Source: a virus
Length of the DNA: 62,448 bases
IMG/VR virus record: IMGVR_UViG_3300010885_063646
Location: 1 to 62,448 of that record
Reading direction: 5' to 3' (one strand)
Shown: positions 50,552 to 59,115 of the stretch, one piece after another
Numbering within the stretch: position 1 is the stretch's first letter
How the letters are laid out: each line of letters begins with the position of its first letter
Notes under the pieces: generated by a model
The model's database searches: none
Told to the model about the DNA's origin: nothing
Seen by the model: only the letters and a program-made list of their open reading frames with translations
Made by a program: the position numbers and the translations under genes

Positions 50552-50881
50552 ATGAAGACCATCAAAGTCCTCCTTTTCATGTGCGCTGGGCTGCCTCTTT
50601 TGGCGGCCACCGACAGCGACATCGCCGACGCGATATACCGCCTTGAAGGCGGGCCGAAGGCACGAGCGCCTTACGGAATCTTGTCCCTGAAGGTGTCCAG
50701 CCCGGCGCAGGCCCGGCGGATTTGCATGAACACAATCCGCAACTCGCGCACCCGCTGGCTTGCCGCCGGGCGGCCCGGTGACGAGCTGGACTACTTGGCG
50801 GACCGGTACTGTCCACCGAGCGCGGACAAGGTCGGGAACGCAAGGTGGAAGCGCAACATCCACAAACTAGTGAAGCCCTGA
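50552..50881 (+). CDS. Secreted protein with EGG motif (lysozyme-like candidate), 109 aa
   Basis: N-terminal signal peptide (MKTIKVLLFMCAGLPLLAA), then a 90-residue domain with AIYRLEGGPKARAPYGIL near residue 28, a conserved Cys-containing helix (RRICMNTIRNSRTRW) and a second Cys in YCPPSADK. The EGG at the start of the domain recalls the catalytic Glu of small transglycosylases. It may be a phage lysozyme-type endolysin exported by Sec. No holin or spanin is adjacent; the holin candidate is 25 kb away. Exported but unconfirmed enzyme. Confidence 0.5.
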   Translation: MKTIKVLLFMCAGLPLLAATDSDIADAIYRLEGGPKARAPYGILSLKVSSPAQARRICMNTIRNSRTRWLAAGRPGDELDYLADRYCPPSADKVGNARWKRNIHKLVKP

Positions 50882-50892
50882 CCCCCTTTTCC

Positions 50893-51474
50893 ATGAGCAC
50901 CCTCGAACCAAAACGCTTCATCACCAAGGTCGTCCTCGCCAAAGGCCGCACCGCGTGGCACGTCCAGCTCGGCATCCGCGGCCGGTGTGTCTACCTCGGC
51001 CGGTACGCCGAACTGGAGACCGCCTGCCTGTGCGCGGACTCCTCCTTCTACCATGCCGTCGTCGGCGGTTTCTACGACCGCATCAAGGCGGAGGACCTCC
51101 AGCAGGCCCACTTCAACGACTGGGAAACCGCGAAGAAGTGGTTGGACAACTCCGAGTCCGCGCCGCCGATTCTGGAGCGCATGTTGGACTTCCTGCGCAA
51201 ACTCCGGGACGGCCTGCCGCCGGGTGTCCAAGGTCGTCCGGCCATCAGGTCGGACTGCGCCTACAAGCGCCTGCCGCCCGAGGTCAAGCTCGAAATCGAC
51301 AACCTCCGTCGTGACGTCGAAGCACTCAAATCCGCTGTGGCGCGTCTCCAGACCGAGTCCAAACCAATCTCGGACTCGACTCCGGTTCGGCACCTCTTTT
51401 CCGCTGTTCCATCCTTGACCCCGTCCGCAGAATCTGCCACAAGTTCACCCATCACTGAAACCACAAACGTCTGA
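50893..51474 (+). CDS. AP2-like DNA-binding protein candidate, 193 aa
   Basis: N-terminal 60 residues show an AP2/integrase-like beta sheet with WHVQLGIRGRCVYLGRY and then an Ala-rich helix (ETACLCADSSFYHAV). The remainder is helical with a Ser/Thr-rich C-terminus. AP2-like domains bind DNA in several phage proteins and homing nucleases. No nuclease domain is present. Starts at ATG 50893, 11 bp after the previous stop. Confidence 0.5.
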   Translation: MSTLEPKRFITKVVLAKGRTAWHVQLGIRGRCVYLGRYAELETACLCADSSFYHAVVGGFYDRIKAEDLQQAHFNDWETAKKWLDNSESAPPILERMLDFLRKLRDGLPPGVQGRPAIRSDCAYKRLPPEVKLEIDNLRRDVEALKSAVARLQTESKPISDSTPVRHLFSAVPSLTPSAESATSSPITETTNV

Positions 51475-51481
51475 ACATACC

Positions 51482-53260
51482 ATGAGCGCAACTACCCACG
51501 GTCCGGTCCCTCCGGGCTACATCAAACTGCCCGAAGGGGCGGTCATCCCCAAAATCGGCGCGGTCTTCTGGTCAAGCCGCGACTCGAAGTGGATTCCCTC
51601 CTCTCGTGGGGGCCTCGTGCATCCCGTCCACCACGCGTGCGACAATATCCACGTCCCGAGCAGCATCCCCATCGAGTACCCTCGGCCGCCGGTCCCCGAG
51701 GGTTTCACCATCGTCCCCACCGAGCAGGTCAAGCAGGGGTCCAAGTACGTCTATTGGTACCCCCACCGGCAACCCGACAAGTGGTCCGCACCGGCCATTG
51801 CCGCCCACGATTTTGTCCCGAATGCGTTCACGGTCCCGTTGTACGCCATCGCCAAGGAGCCCGCGTTCCCCGGCGTGCCGACACTCGTGCCTACCGGCTA
51901 CCGCACTCTCCACTCGGATGAGAGTCACGAGGAGTTCGGCTTCAGGGTGTTCTCGGACGGCCAATGGAACAGCGAAGACCACTCGAAGTATTTGTCACAC
52001 ACCCACGACCGGGACCGCGTTGCGGTGCCCCTCGATTACAAAGCGCCGGCCAACTACCGTTTCGCCAAGCTCGGCGACCGCCTCGACGAACTCAGCCTGT
52101 ATTGGTCCGCGGAGTCGAGTTGCTGGAAGGGCGTCACCACCCCGCGAGCGGTCGAAAACCGCCACGTCAACCGGCGTTGTTACGCGGTCCTGAAGCAACC
52201 AATAGCGGTACCGTTTGGGTACCGGTTGCGCACCCCTGCGCACCCCTTGCCCGGTGCGTGGTTGGAACTTGCCCCCGGGACGAAACACCAGTGGACATCG
52301 GTCTTCGGGTCCCCCGGCGGGCGGTCCAATTACGTCGTGGCGGTGCCCAGCACCCCGTTGCCGCCGGGATACCGGATTTGCCTCCCGGGCGAAGTCCTCG
52401 GCCGACAAAGTCTCATCCTCAGGGGTGCGTTGTGGGAGCCCGCATCGGACCACGCGGGACAACAAAATCGCGTTTTCCCCAACTTTGCGGCTCCGGTCAC
52501 GGCTCCGGTCACGGCTCCGGAGTCCGCGCCGCCGATTTCGGATTGGTTTGACGCCGCCGGTGAGATAAACCCGAAATGGCTTGAGGCCAAGCTGGCGCCG
52601 GAGTCGCCAAAACCGCCCGCGGGTTACGTCAGCGTCAAGGTCGGCGAAGTCATCCCGGAGGGCGCCTTGTGGCGACACTCCGCGAAGTCGTGGCTCCCGG
52701 CTGCCGCCATCGGGTCGAGGGCCGATGGCGGCAGCTCGTGGTGCCGGCCGGAAGCCACTTTTCCGGCCCCGCCGAGCCGTCCATGGCGCGCGGCTGACGT
52801 GGTCATCGGAGCCCAAGTGTTCCGCAGGGCATTGCCCCACGGCGACAGCAACCCTACGACGATTCTGGCGGTCAAGGGCGACGGGGTCTTGTTCGAGGAC
52901 AACCTGACCGTCGCTAAGGGGGAAATCAAGTTGCCCCTCAAGGAGGTCGGACAAGGCGGCCTCTGGTACTCCTTCGAGGCGCTCGCCAACAACGGGTTCC
53001 TGCTGGCGGGCTCCGAGAAACCATGCCGCGTGGAAGAACAGTGGCACAACCCCAGCAACCTGACCGCGGAACAGGTCGGCCTCGCGGATGGGTGGCGGCT
53101 GCTGCTCAAGTCCGAGGTCGACGCCGGGAAGTTCGGTAGCAGCGACGAGTTCTGGCGAATCAGCACGGGCCGGTTTGAGCACGCCGGCTGCGCACCGGGA
53201 GGGTGTTATTGGTCGGGATTCGACACGGTGCGGACCAAGCAGCCGCTTCCCAAGCTCTGA
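51482..53260 (+). CDS. Tandem-repeat protein of GY...GE...W units, 592 aa
   Basis: Made of about eight degenerate units of 45-70 residues. Each starts with a Pro-Gly/Gly-Tyr turn (PPGYIKLPEGAVIPK, PEGFTIVPTEQ, PTGYRTLHSDE, PANYRFAKLGDRL, PFGYRLRTPAH, PPGYRICLPGEVL, PAGYVSVKVGEVI, ADGWRLLLKSEV) and has one or two Trp about 20-30 residues on. No signal peptide or membrane segment. The shape suggests a solenoid or beta-repeat scaffold, perhaps an anti-defence or binding protein. No family is recognised. The gene lies before the GDP-fucose genes. Confidence 0.7.
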   Translation: MSATTHGPVPPGYIKLPEGAVIPKIGAVFWSSRDSKWIPSSRGGLVHPVHHACDNIHVPSSIPIEYPRPPVPEGFTIVPTEQVKQGSKYVYWYPHRQPDKWSAPAIAAHDFVPNAFTVPLYAIAKEPAFPGVPTLVPTGYRTLHSDESHEEFGFRVFSDGQWNSEDHSKYLSHTHDRDRVAVPLDYKAPANYRFAKLGDRLDELSLYWSAESSCWKGVTTPRAVENRHVNRRCYAVLKQPIAVPFGYRLRTPAHPLPGAWLELAPGTKHQWTSVFGSPGGRSNYVVAVPSTPLPPGYRICLPGEVLGRQSLILRGALWEPASDHAGQQNRVFPNFAAPVTAPVTAPESAPPISDWFDAAGEINPKWLEAKLAPESPKPPAGYVSVKVGEVIPEGALWRHSAKSWLPAAAIGSRADGGSSWCRPEATFPAPPSRPWRAADVVIGAQVFRRALPHGDSNPTTILAVKGDGVLFEDNLTVAKGEIKLPLKEVGQGGLWYSFEALANNGFLLAGSEKPCRVEEQWHNPSNLTAEQVGLADGWRLLLKSEVDAGKFGSSDEFWRISTGRFEHAGCAPGGCYWSGFDTVRTKQPLPKL

Positions 53261-53314
53261 CCGACGCGCAACACCGAGAATCAGGCCGCCATGGGGAAAA
53301 CCTCGTGGCGGCCC

Positions 53315-53343
53315 TTCGAGGTGAAAGCACAACGCGTTTACAC
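53315..53343 (+). promoter_or_regulatory. Weak promoter candidate before GDP-fucose genes
   Basis: TTCGAG (53315-53320), 17-bp spacer, TTACAC (53338-53343), then 7 bp to ATG 53351. Same geometry as the other elements but poor boxes. Confidence 0.22.
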
Positions 53344-53350
53344 GATACAG

Positions 53351-54283
53351 ATGAAAGGAACTTCAAAGATATTCGTCGCGGGACACCGCGGGTTGGTGGG
53401 TAGTGCGGTATGCCGTGAGCTGCATCGGCAAGGGTTCACCAACGTCATCGTCCGGAGCCGCAGCGAGCTTGATTTGTTGCATGGACCGGACGTGCAGAAT
53501 TTTTTCGAGGCGACGCGGCCTGAGTATGTCGTCGTGGCCGCGGCCAAGGTCGGCGGCATCATGGCGAACAGTACGTATCCAGCGATGTTTCTGTGGGAAA
53601 ACCTGCAAATCCAGAACAACATCATCGAAGCCAGTTGGTTGACGGGAGCCAAGAAACTCCTTTTTTTGGGCAGCTCGTGCATCTACCCGAGGCTGGCTCC
53701 GCAGCCGCTCAAGGAAGAGTATCTTCTGACCGGTCCTTTGGAACCGACCAACGAATGGTACGCAGTCGCAAAGATTGCCGGCATCAAGTTGTGTCAGGCA
53801 CTTCGGCGGCAGTACGGCTGCGACTTCATCAGCGCGATGCCGACTAACCTCTACGGTCCCGGGGACAACTACGAACCGCAAGGTTCGCATGTCCTGCCAG
53901 CGTTGATTCGCAAGTTCCATGACGCCACCATCAAGAAGGAAAAGCAGGTCGTCTGCTGGGGGACGGGGGCTCCGTTGAGGGAGTTCTTGCACAGCGATGA
54001 TTTGGCGCGGGCCTTGGTGTGCTTGTTGGAGCACTATTCCGAGGAGCAGTTCATCAACGTCGGTTCCGGGACCGAGGTCAGCATCCGGGACCTCTCCAGC
54101 CTTGTGGCAGAGGTCGTCGGGTTCACCGGGGTCATCGAATGGGACACCACCAAGCCCGACGGCACCCCGCGCAAATTGATGGACAGTTCACGCATGTTCG
54201 CGCTCGGTTGGAAACCCACCGTCGGACTCCGCGAAGGGATTGCCTCGGCATACAAAGATTTCCAAAGTATCAACAGCCGATAA
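53351..54283 (+). CDS. fcl: GDP-L-fucose synthase
   Basis: SDR-type epimerase/reductase of 310 residues. It converts GDP-4-keto-6-deoxy-mannose to GDP-L-fucose with NADPH. The N-terminal nucleotide site [13 protein letters not shown], the catalytic Ser in FLGSSCIYP, and the Y-x3-K in [11 protein letters not shown] are all present, as is the family's [18 protein letters not shown]. Length is usual. ATG 53351 is chosen over an earlier start at 53291, which lies in the gap after the repeat-protein gene. Partner enzyme gmd follows 25 bp downstream. Phage-encoded, so probably an auxiliary sugar gene. Confidence 0.93.
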   Translation: MKGTSKIFVAGHRGLVGSAVCRELHRQGFTNVIVRSRSELDLLHGPDVQNFFEATRPEYVVVAAAKVGGIMANSTYPAMFLWENLQIQNNIIEASWLTGAKKLLFLGSSCIYPRLAPQPLKEEYLLTGPLEPTNEWYAVAKIAGIKLCQALRRQYGCDFISAMPTNLYGPGDNYEPQGSHVLPALIRKFHDATIKKEKQVVCWGTGAPLREFLHSDDLARALVCLLEHYSEEQFINVGSGTEVSIRDLSSLVAEVVGFTGVIEWDTTKPDGTPRKLMDSSRMFALGWKPTVGLREGIASAYKDFQSINSR

Positions 54284-54308
54284 CTGTTTCAACCACGTTT
54301 TACACTAT

Positions 54309-55325
54309 ATGGCATTAAAAAAAGCTCTCATCACCGGAATCACCGGCCAAGATGGTTCCTATCTGGCTGAGTTGATGCTAAAAAAAGGGTACGAGGTACA
54401 CGGGATAATCCGGCGCGCATCCACTTTTAATACGTCGCGGCTCAAAGACATTTATTCCGACCTGCATTACCCGAAGCACAACCTGCAACTGCACTATGGA
54501 GACCTTTCCGATGCCAGCAACTTGTCGCGCTTGCTAGGCAAAATCCGGCCGGATGAGGTCTACAACCTTGCGGCCCAGAGCCACGTTCGGGTGAGTTTTG
54601 ACGTGCCGGAATACACCGCCGACATCACCGCAACCGGAACAGTCCGGCTTCTCGAATCAATCCGCGAAATAGGCATCCAACCCCGCTTTTACCAAGCAAG
54701 TTCTTCGGAGATGTTCGGGCTTGTGCAGGAAGTCCCGCAGAAGGAGACGACCCCCTTCTATCCCCGCAGCCCCTATGGCTGCGCCAAGGTATATGCGCAT
54801 TGGATTACGGTGAACTACCGCGAATCCTACGGTATGCACGCCAGCAACGGCATCCTCTTCAACCACGAGTCGCCCCGTCGCGGCGAAACCTTCGTCACCC
54901 GCAAGATTACCCGGGCCGCGGCGCACATAAAACTCGGTTTGCAGGACAAACTGTTCATGGGCAATCTGGACACCAAGCGCGACTGGGGTTATGCCAAGGA
55001 ATACGTCGAGGCCATGTGGCTGATGCTCCAGCAGCCCGAAGGAGACGACTACATCATTGCAACGAACAAGACCCACAGCATCCGGGAATGTTTAGAGGTT
55101 GCATTTGCGCGGGTCGGACTCGATTGGCGGAAGCATGTGGAGATTGACGCGCGGTACTATCGGCCTGCCGAGGTCGACCTTCTCATCGGCGATTACTCCA
55201 AGGCCAAGAAGAAGCTCGGCTGGGAACCCAAGACCAAGTTTGCGGACCTGATTGAGCTGATGGTCGATGCCGACTTGCGCCTGCTTCAGGACCAGATAGC
55301 CGGCAAAATCGCTCGTCAGGATTAG
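54309..55325 (+). CDS. gmd: GDP-mannose 4,6-dehydratase
   Basis: SDR-type dehydratase of 338 residues that makes GDP-4-keto-6-deoxy-mannose from GDP-mannose, the step before the gene upstream. It has [16 protein letters not shown], the [10 protein letters not shown] signature, the active site ASSSEMFG with [11 protein letters not shown], and [13 protein letters not shown]. All catalytic residues are intact. The 5' part is more A/T-rich than surrounding genes, which may indicate recent transfer from a bacterium. The order (synthase first, dehydratase second) is the reverse of many bacterial operons. Confidence 0.94.
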   Translation: MALKKALITGITGQDGSYLAELMLKKGYEVHGIIRRASTFNTSRLKDIYSDLHYPKHNLQLHYGDLSDASNLSRLLGKIRPDEVYNLAAQSHVRVSFDVPEYTADITATGTVRLLESIREIGIQPRFYQASSSEMFGLVQEVPQKETTPFYPRSPYGCAKVYAHWITVNYRESYGMHASNGILFNHESPRRGETFVTRKITRAAAHIKLGLQDKLFMGNLDTKRDWGYAKEYVEAMWLMLQQPEGDDYIIATNKTHSIRECLEVAFARVGLDWRKHVEIDARYYRPAEVDLLIGDYSKAKKKLGWEPKTKFADLIELMVDADLRLLQDQIAGKIARQD

Positions 55326-55395
55326 GGGTTGACAGGGTCAAAAAAACGTCCATCGTCACACACGCCGATTGGTACGCCGGCAAGAAAAAATCAAA

Positions 55396-56367
55396 ATGAA
55401 ACGAGACACGAATATCTTTGCCAAAGTCGTCGCGGACAGCATCTGCAATGGGCACCGCATCACCACGATGCACGTACGGGCGCCGCGGCCTATCCTTGCG
55501 GAGTTCAACACCCACCGCTGCTTCAGCCGGAACTCCGCCTCGTCCCGGGCCATCCCGACAGCCAAGTTCCGGGAGCGAGTCCGGCGGAGCCCCTACCTCC
55601 CGCAGGATTGGAAGAAGGCCGGCACCGGGATGTCTCCGGCGGGGCCGATGGACCGCGAGTCTGCTGCGTTCCAACAGTTCTCAGCGGAGAGTTTGCTGGA
55701 CCGCGTGTTGGACTGGCACGAGGGCTGTGAAGCGGCAAACGGGACCGCCAAGGAGCAGCTCAACCGCTATCTGGAACCGTGGCTCTACACCGACATCCTC
55801 GTCACGTCGACTGAGTGGCTGAATTTCTTCGGCCAGAGGTGCGACGGCGGGGCGGACGGAGCCATCCAGCTCGTAGCCGACGCCACGTTGGAGTGCTACG
55901 TGAATTCCACTCCTGTGCCGCTTGATGTGGGCGAGTGGCACCTTCCTTTTTGGGTCGAGCCCGACTCAGACCTCCCGGGCGGTATCGAGGACATTCTCAA
56001 GGTCTGCACGGCAAGGTGCGCGCGTGTCAGCTACTTCAACTTCGGCGAGAACGGGGTCGACCAAGCCAAAGACTTGAGCACCTTCGACAAGCTGCTCAAC
56101 CCTCCCGGCGGGGGCTTCAGCCACTGGTCGCCATTCGAGCACTGTGCTGAAGCGATGACCAAGGACCGGCTTTGGTGGGGTGATGATGATGACGTTGACG
56201 TGGAGTATTCCGACGGCAAGGGCAACTATTTCCACGAGGGCCGCTGTGCTAATTTCACCGGCTGGGTGCAGTACCGCCACCGCTTTGCCGACCGGATGCG
56301 GGCGCAGCTCGCCGGCCTCGACCTCAAGCAGCTCCTCGCCAAAAGGCAATCACTCTACACCACCTGA
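55396..56367 (+). CDS. thyX: Flavin-dependent thymidylate synthase
   Basis: 323 residues. Makes dTMP from dUMP using FAD and methylene-THF, supplying thymidine for phage DNA. The ThyX motif RHRxxSxNxxSxR appears as THRCFSRNSASSR (residues 39-51), with only the first Arg changed to Thr. Other supporting features are an acid-rich C-terminal stretch and FTGWVQYRHRF near residue 295, where a family R/Q-rich segment contacts the nucleotide. Longer than simple ThyX proteins by about 80 residues. A TTGACA box lies upstream (55329). Start ATG 55396. Confidence 0.85.
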   Translation: MKRDTNIFAKVVADSICNGHRITTMHVRAPRPILAEFNTHRCFSRNSASSRAIPTAKFRERVRRSPYLPQDWKKAGTGMSPAGPMDRESAAFQQFSAESLLDRVLDWHEGCEAANGTAKEQLNRYLEPWLYTDILVTSTEWLNFFGQRCDGGADGAIQLVADATLECYVNSTPVPLDVGEWHLPFWVEPDSDLPGGIEDILKVCTARCARVSYFNFGENGVDQAKDLSTFDKLLNPPGGGFSHWSPFEHCAEAMTKDRLWWGDDDDVDVEYSDGKGNYFHEGRCANFTGWVQYRHRFADRMRAQLAGLDLKQLLAKRQSLYTT

Positions 56368-56371
56368 CCAC

Positions 56372-56605
56372 ATGCCCACCGAAACCACCATGAAAGCCCG
56401 GTTTATCGCTCAGGCCCAACAACTGCTTGCCAAGTGCGAGGCCCCGCCTACGCGGTTCTACGCTTCTGAATTCTGGTTTGAAGGCGTTGTCAACGAGCTT
56501 CGGCCGCACCGTCTCCACCCCGGCGGCCCGTCCGTCATCACGGCTCTGGGGCGGGATTGGGAAATGAAACCGAGCCTGCCCAAGTGGGCGCTCGCGGTAG
56601 CTTGA
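56372..56605 (+). CDS. Hypothetical protein, 77 aa
   Basis: ATG 56372 follows ThyX by 4 bp; a second ATG at 56390, in the context ACCACCATG usual for this genome, would give 71 residues. The product is helical N-terminally (FIAQAQQLLAKCEAPP) and beta-like afterwards (RFYASEFWFEGVVNEL). Unknown. Confidence 0.5.
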   Translation: MPTETTMKARFIAQAQQLLAKCEAPPTRFYASEFWFEGVVNELRPHRLHPGGPSVITALGRDWEMKPSLPKWALAVA

Positions 56606-56610
56606 ACACC

Positions 56611-56853
56611 ATGACCATGCTGTTCAAATACGGAGGAAAACCGGAGGGATTGTTGCTCGTCTCCGGCCCCAAGGGCACGCTGACTTTCCGGCGTCGCGGC
56701 AAGCTGCCTGACCGCCTCAAGGCGAGCGTCTCGTTCCCGGGGGACATCGTCATCACCATCGGCAACCTCAAGGCCGCCCGCAACCTTGCGCTAGCCGCAA
56801 GCCTGCTCGTGAGGAAGCACGAGGAGATTCTCCGCAGACAAATCGCAAAGTGA
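56611..56853 (+). CDS. Hypothetical beta-rich protein, 80 aa
   Basis: ATG 56611 in context AACACCATG. Alternating strands (MLFKYGGKPEGLLLVSG, GTLTFRRRGKLPDRL, ASVSFPGDIVITI) precede a C-terminal helix (AARNLALAASLLVRKHEEIL). A compact small domain of unknown role. Stop overlaps the next GTG start. Confidence 0.55.
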   Translation: MTMLFKYGGKPEGLLLVSGPKGTLTFRRRGKLPDRLKASVSFPGDIVITIGNLKAARNLALAASLLVRKHEEILRRQIAK

Positions 56854-57209
56854 AACCCCGCCAGCCGGCCACCAAAACAAGTCTGCGTAGGGTGGCCGGC
56901 GGGTACCAGAAGACAAAACCAATGACTGCCGAAGACCAGACCAGACAGAGTTACAAACAGCTCGACGCGGTCCTCACGACCCTGCGCAACAACAGCGAGA
57001 AGGGGTTCAACAAGAACCGCAGCCCGGATGACGTCATCCGCACCACCCCTGAACGGGCGCAGGCCATCGCCAAAATCAAGGAGGCCCTTGACTGGCTCAC
57101 GAAGGACCTGAAGGCACTCGTCAAGCCGTCACCCGGCACAGCTCCGAACCCGAACAACTACTGCACGAGTAGCTGCTCCTCGGGTAGCTCGCAAAGCCTG
57201 AAGCTCTGA
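56850..57209 (+). CDS. Hypothetical protein, 119 aa, Ser/Cys-rich tail
   Basis: GTG 56850 overlaps the previous stop; an internal ATG at 56922 is possible. Basic N-terminus (TKTSLRRVAGGYQKT), a helical centre (SYKQLDAVLTTLRNNSEKG, IAKIKEALDWLTKDL), and a short Cys-containing tail (NNYCTSSCSSGSS). Unknown. It may be a small DNA-binding helix protein. Confidence 0.5.
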   Translation: MKPRQPATKTSLRRVAGGYQKTKPMTAEDQTRQSYKQLDAVLTTLRNNSEKGFNKNRSPDDVIRTTPERAQAIAKIKEALDWLTKDLKALVKPSPGTAPNPNNYCTSSCSSGSSQSLKL

Positions 57210-57252
57210 CGTGACGTCAGCGTCCGGCCCACGATACGGGCCACCAATTTCT

Positions 57253-57333
57253 CACCCTCTTACCTGTCGTTCGAGGGTGCCCGCCCGGTGTCTCTCAATG
57301 TGGAAAATGAGGGGTCGAAAAGCGCCGGGCGGG
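57253..57333 (+). repeat. Nested inverted repeats in 150-bp gap
   Basis: CACCCTC (57253-57259) pairs with GAGGGTG (57273-57279), and CCCGCCCGG (57280-57288) pairs with CCGGGCGGG (57325-57333). Together they could form two stacked stems before the small membrane-protein gene. They are not followed by a T-run. Confidence 0.5.
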
Positions 57334-57360
57334 GTTGATTTCCAACACGTTAGAAAAAAT

Positions 57361-57552
57361 ATGAGAAACTTTTTGGCAGTCATCGTCGTCGGACTTGGGC
57401 TCGTCCCTTGGGTCGAGCTGGCCTACACGTACCACACTATGGTTATCGGGCGCTACCCATGGTCCCAGCGCCGGCTGGATTACCTTAAGGTGCGCGCGGT
57501 GTTTGCCACAGCCACCGCGGTCAGCCTCATTTTGGTGTTGACCCTCTTCTGA
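57361..57552 (+). CDS. Small membrane protein, 63 aa, two TM segments
   Basis: Two hydrophobic segments (NFLAVIVVGLGLVPWVELA and VFATATAVSLILVLTLF) flank a basic loop (GRYPWSQRRLDYLKVR). Could be an inner-membrane protein such as a superinfection-exclusion factor or a second holin. Start ATG 57361 chosen over longer frames from 57211, which would run through the inverted repeats. Confidence 0.5.
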   Translation: MRNFLAVIVVGLGLVPWVELAYTYHTMVIGRYPWSQRRLDYLKVRAVFATATAVSLILVLTLF

Positions 57553-57576
57553 AAAACCCCCAGTTTCGCTCTCGAC

Positions 57577-58026
57577 ATGAAAACAACCAAATCGGTTCTT
57601 CCCCGCAACGTGGCCATCATCGGCCAACAGCCGGTCATCCCCCGCACCAAGACCGCGACCATCGCACCCGCTCCCGACAAGTTCGAGAAGCGGCGCAAGG
57701 TCAGCATCACCATCGGCGTCGGCAAGGACAAGGACGGCGCCGACATCACTGAGACGAAAGCCACCGAGAAACTGGCCACCGCCGGCAAGCTGATATTCGT
57801 CCGCGGCTTCGGCGGGTTTACCCTGACGACCAACGCGGGCGGTTGGGCGGCCCCTTCAGGCGAACTCATTGTGGAGAACTCGGTGACGGTGTCCATCGTG
57901 ACTGACTCGCTCAACATCGGGGTGTTCCGGCAGACCGTCGCAGCCCTTGCCGGCGAACTGCGGGACTTGTTCAACCAGTCCTGCGTGCTGGTCGAAATCT
58001 CAGAGGTTGATGCGGCCATCATCTGA
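57577..58026 (+). CDS. Small phage protein with GGF..T fold (DUF3574-like), 149 aa
   Basis: Contains KLIFVRGFGGFTLTTNAGGW, GELIVENSVTVSIVTDS and QTVAALAGELRDLFNQ. The order is that of small phage and bacterial proteins of the DUF3574 type (FGG.T, G.W, E.s.., then a helix ending with a Gln/Phe). N-terminal 55 residues are basic and Pro-rich. Enzyme activity is not known. Start in the plus-strand cluster style without Shine-Dalgarno. Confidence 0.5.
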   Translation: MKTTKSVLPRNVAIIGQQPVIPRTKTATIAPAPDKFEKRRKVSITIGVGKDKDGADITETKATEKLATAGKLIFVRGFGGFTLTTNAGGWAAPSGELIVENSVTVSIVTDSLNIGVFRQTVAALAGELRDLFNQSCVLVEISEVDAAII

Positions 58027-58030
58027 CACC

Positions 58031-58675
58031 ATGAGTGCTTTTCCTCCCATCAAGTTCGCATGCCCGGCCATCTTCTCGGCGCCCCCTCCGGGAAATCCCT
58101 TCACGTTGTTCTTCGCCCTGCAAAAACAGTTCCCGACAGGCTTTTTGCCGTTCTGCCACGGTCACTTCGGGTGGTTTGGCAACGGTCAGCAGAACAGCAC
58201 ATTCATCGCCACCGACGTCCGCCCAGACTGCGTCCAGTTCAACACCACCTCCCTCCGCGAGTTCGGCTCGCAAGCCCGCACGGGCGGTCCGGACTTTGAA
58301 GCAGCGTTGGTTTTCGATGCAGTGAATAGCTTGGGCCTTGTGGTGCGGTGCCGGGGTACATTCAAATTGGCGGCCTCCATCCGGGAGACTGTATGGGCCG
58401 CGCGCTCTGAGGAGGCCCGGCGCATGTATGTCACCTTGGAACGGTTTCGCAACTCCCGGACCCAGATTTTGCCGGAGGAACTCCGTGTCTTGGCGCAGTC
58501 ATCCAAAACCGACATCACCACTGCACCGTCATCTTTCTTCGTCGCGGAATACCACCCGACAGAGGTCGACTTTTTGTTCCTTGGCGGCGGAGACAGGTGC
58601 CATACCACGCTGCGGTACCAGCGTTCGCCGGCCTCCGGGTCCGTTTGGGTCACCAAGGGGTTCCACGCAGCCTGA
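58031..58675 (+). CDS. Hypothetical protein, 214 aa
   Basis: ATG 58031 in context GACACCATG, 4 bp after the DUF3574-like gene. Mixed alpha/beta with many aromatic residues (FTLFFALQKQFPTGFLPFC, HFGWFGNGQQNSTF). A central helical stretch (ETVWAARSEEARRMYV) and a Gly-rich beta end (EVDFLFLGGGDRC). Not recognised. Length and composition are normal for a structured enzyme or binding protein. Confidence 0.55.
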   Translation: MSAFPPIKFACPAIFSAPPPGNPFTLFFALQKQFPTGFLPFCHGHFGWFGNGQQNSTFIATDVRPDCVQFNTTSLREFGSQARTGGPDFEAALVFDAVNSLGLVVRCRGTFKLAASIRETVWAARSEEARRMYVTLERFRNSRTQILPEELRVLAQSSKTDITTAPSSFFVAEYHPTEVDFLFLGGGDRCHTTLRYQRSPASGSVWVTKGFHAA

Positions 58676-58683
58676 CACCAAAT

Positions 58684-59115
58684 ATGCTTAAAGTCAGCGA
58701 CGAACGAAAGAGGATGCGGTGCCGGGTCCGCACCGCCATGCACGTCGGCGACGTTGCCATCCGGGACGTCAAGGACCACAATAAGCCGTGGTTGGACACG
58801 GGCTGTGGAAAAAGCTCGAACCAAGTGGCCGCCGAACTCGGTATCACCCACCAAGCGGTCAGTCTGAACTGCCGGTCTGCGCTGCACAAAATCCAAGGCA
58901 CGTTACGAAAGCTGAACGAGTCCGAAGGCGGCGGCCTGCTTGAGGACGACCGTTTCCCCAAGCTGCTTTTCAAGGCCCTCGGTGACGCGCTCTATGAGCG
59001 ACGGCTCCGGGACCTCGACCGTGAAAAACGCATACTGACGAACGTGACAAAATTTTTGCAGGAACACTGCCCAAGCGCCCTCGAAATCGAAACCACTGAA
59101 CAACCGACGACATGA
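58684..59115 (+). CDS. Sigma region 4/HTH-like regulator, 143 aa
   Basis: Residues 38-70 form a clear HTH: SNQVAAELGITHQAVSLNCR followed by SALHKIQGTLRKL, which looks like region 4 of sigma factors. The region upstream has basic residues (ERKRMRCRVRTA). The C-terminal half is helical and charged, ending in a Thr-rich tail. It probably binds DNA as a phage regulator. It is separate from the sigma-like gene at 3606. Stop overlaps the kinase gene (ATGA). Confidence 0.6.
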   Translation: MLKVSDERKRMRCRVRTAMHVGDVAIRDVKDHNKPWLDTGCGKSSNQVAAELGITHQAVSLNCRSALHKIQGTLRKLNESEGGGLLEDDRFPKLLFKALGDALYERRLRDLDREKRILTNVTKFLQEHCPSALEIETTEQPTT

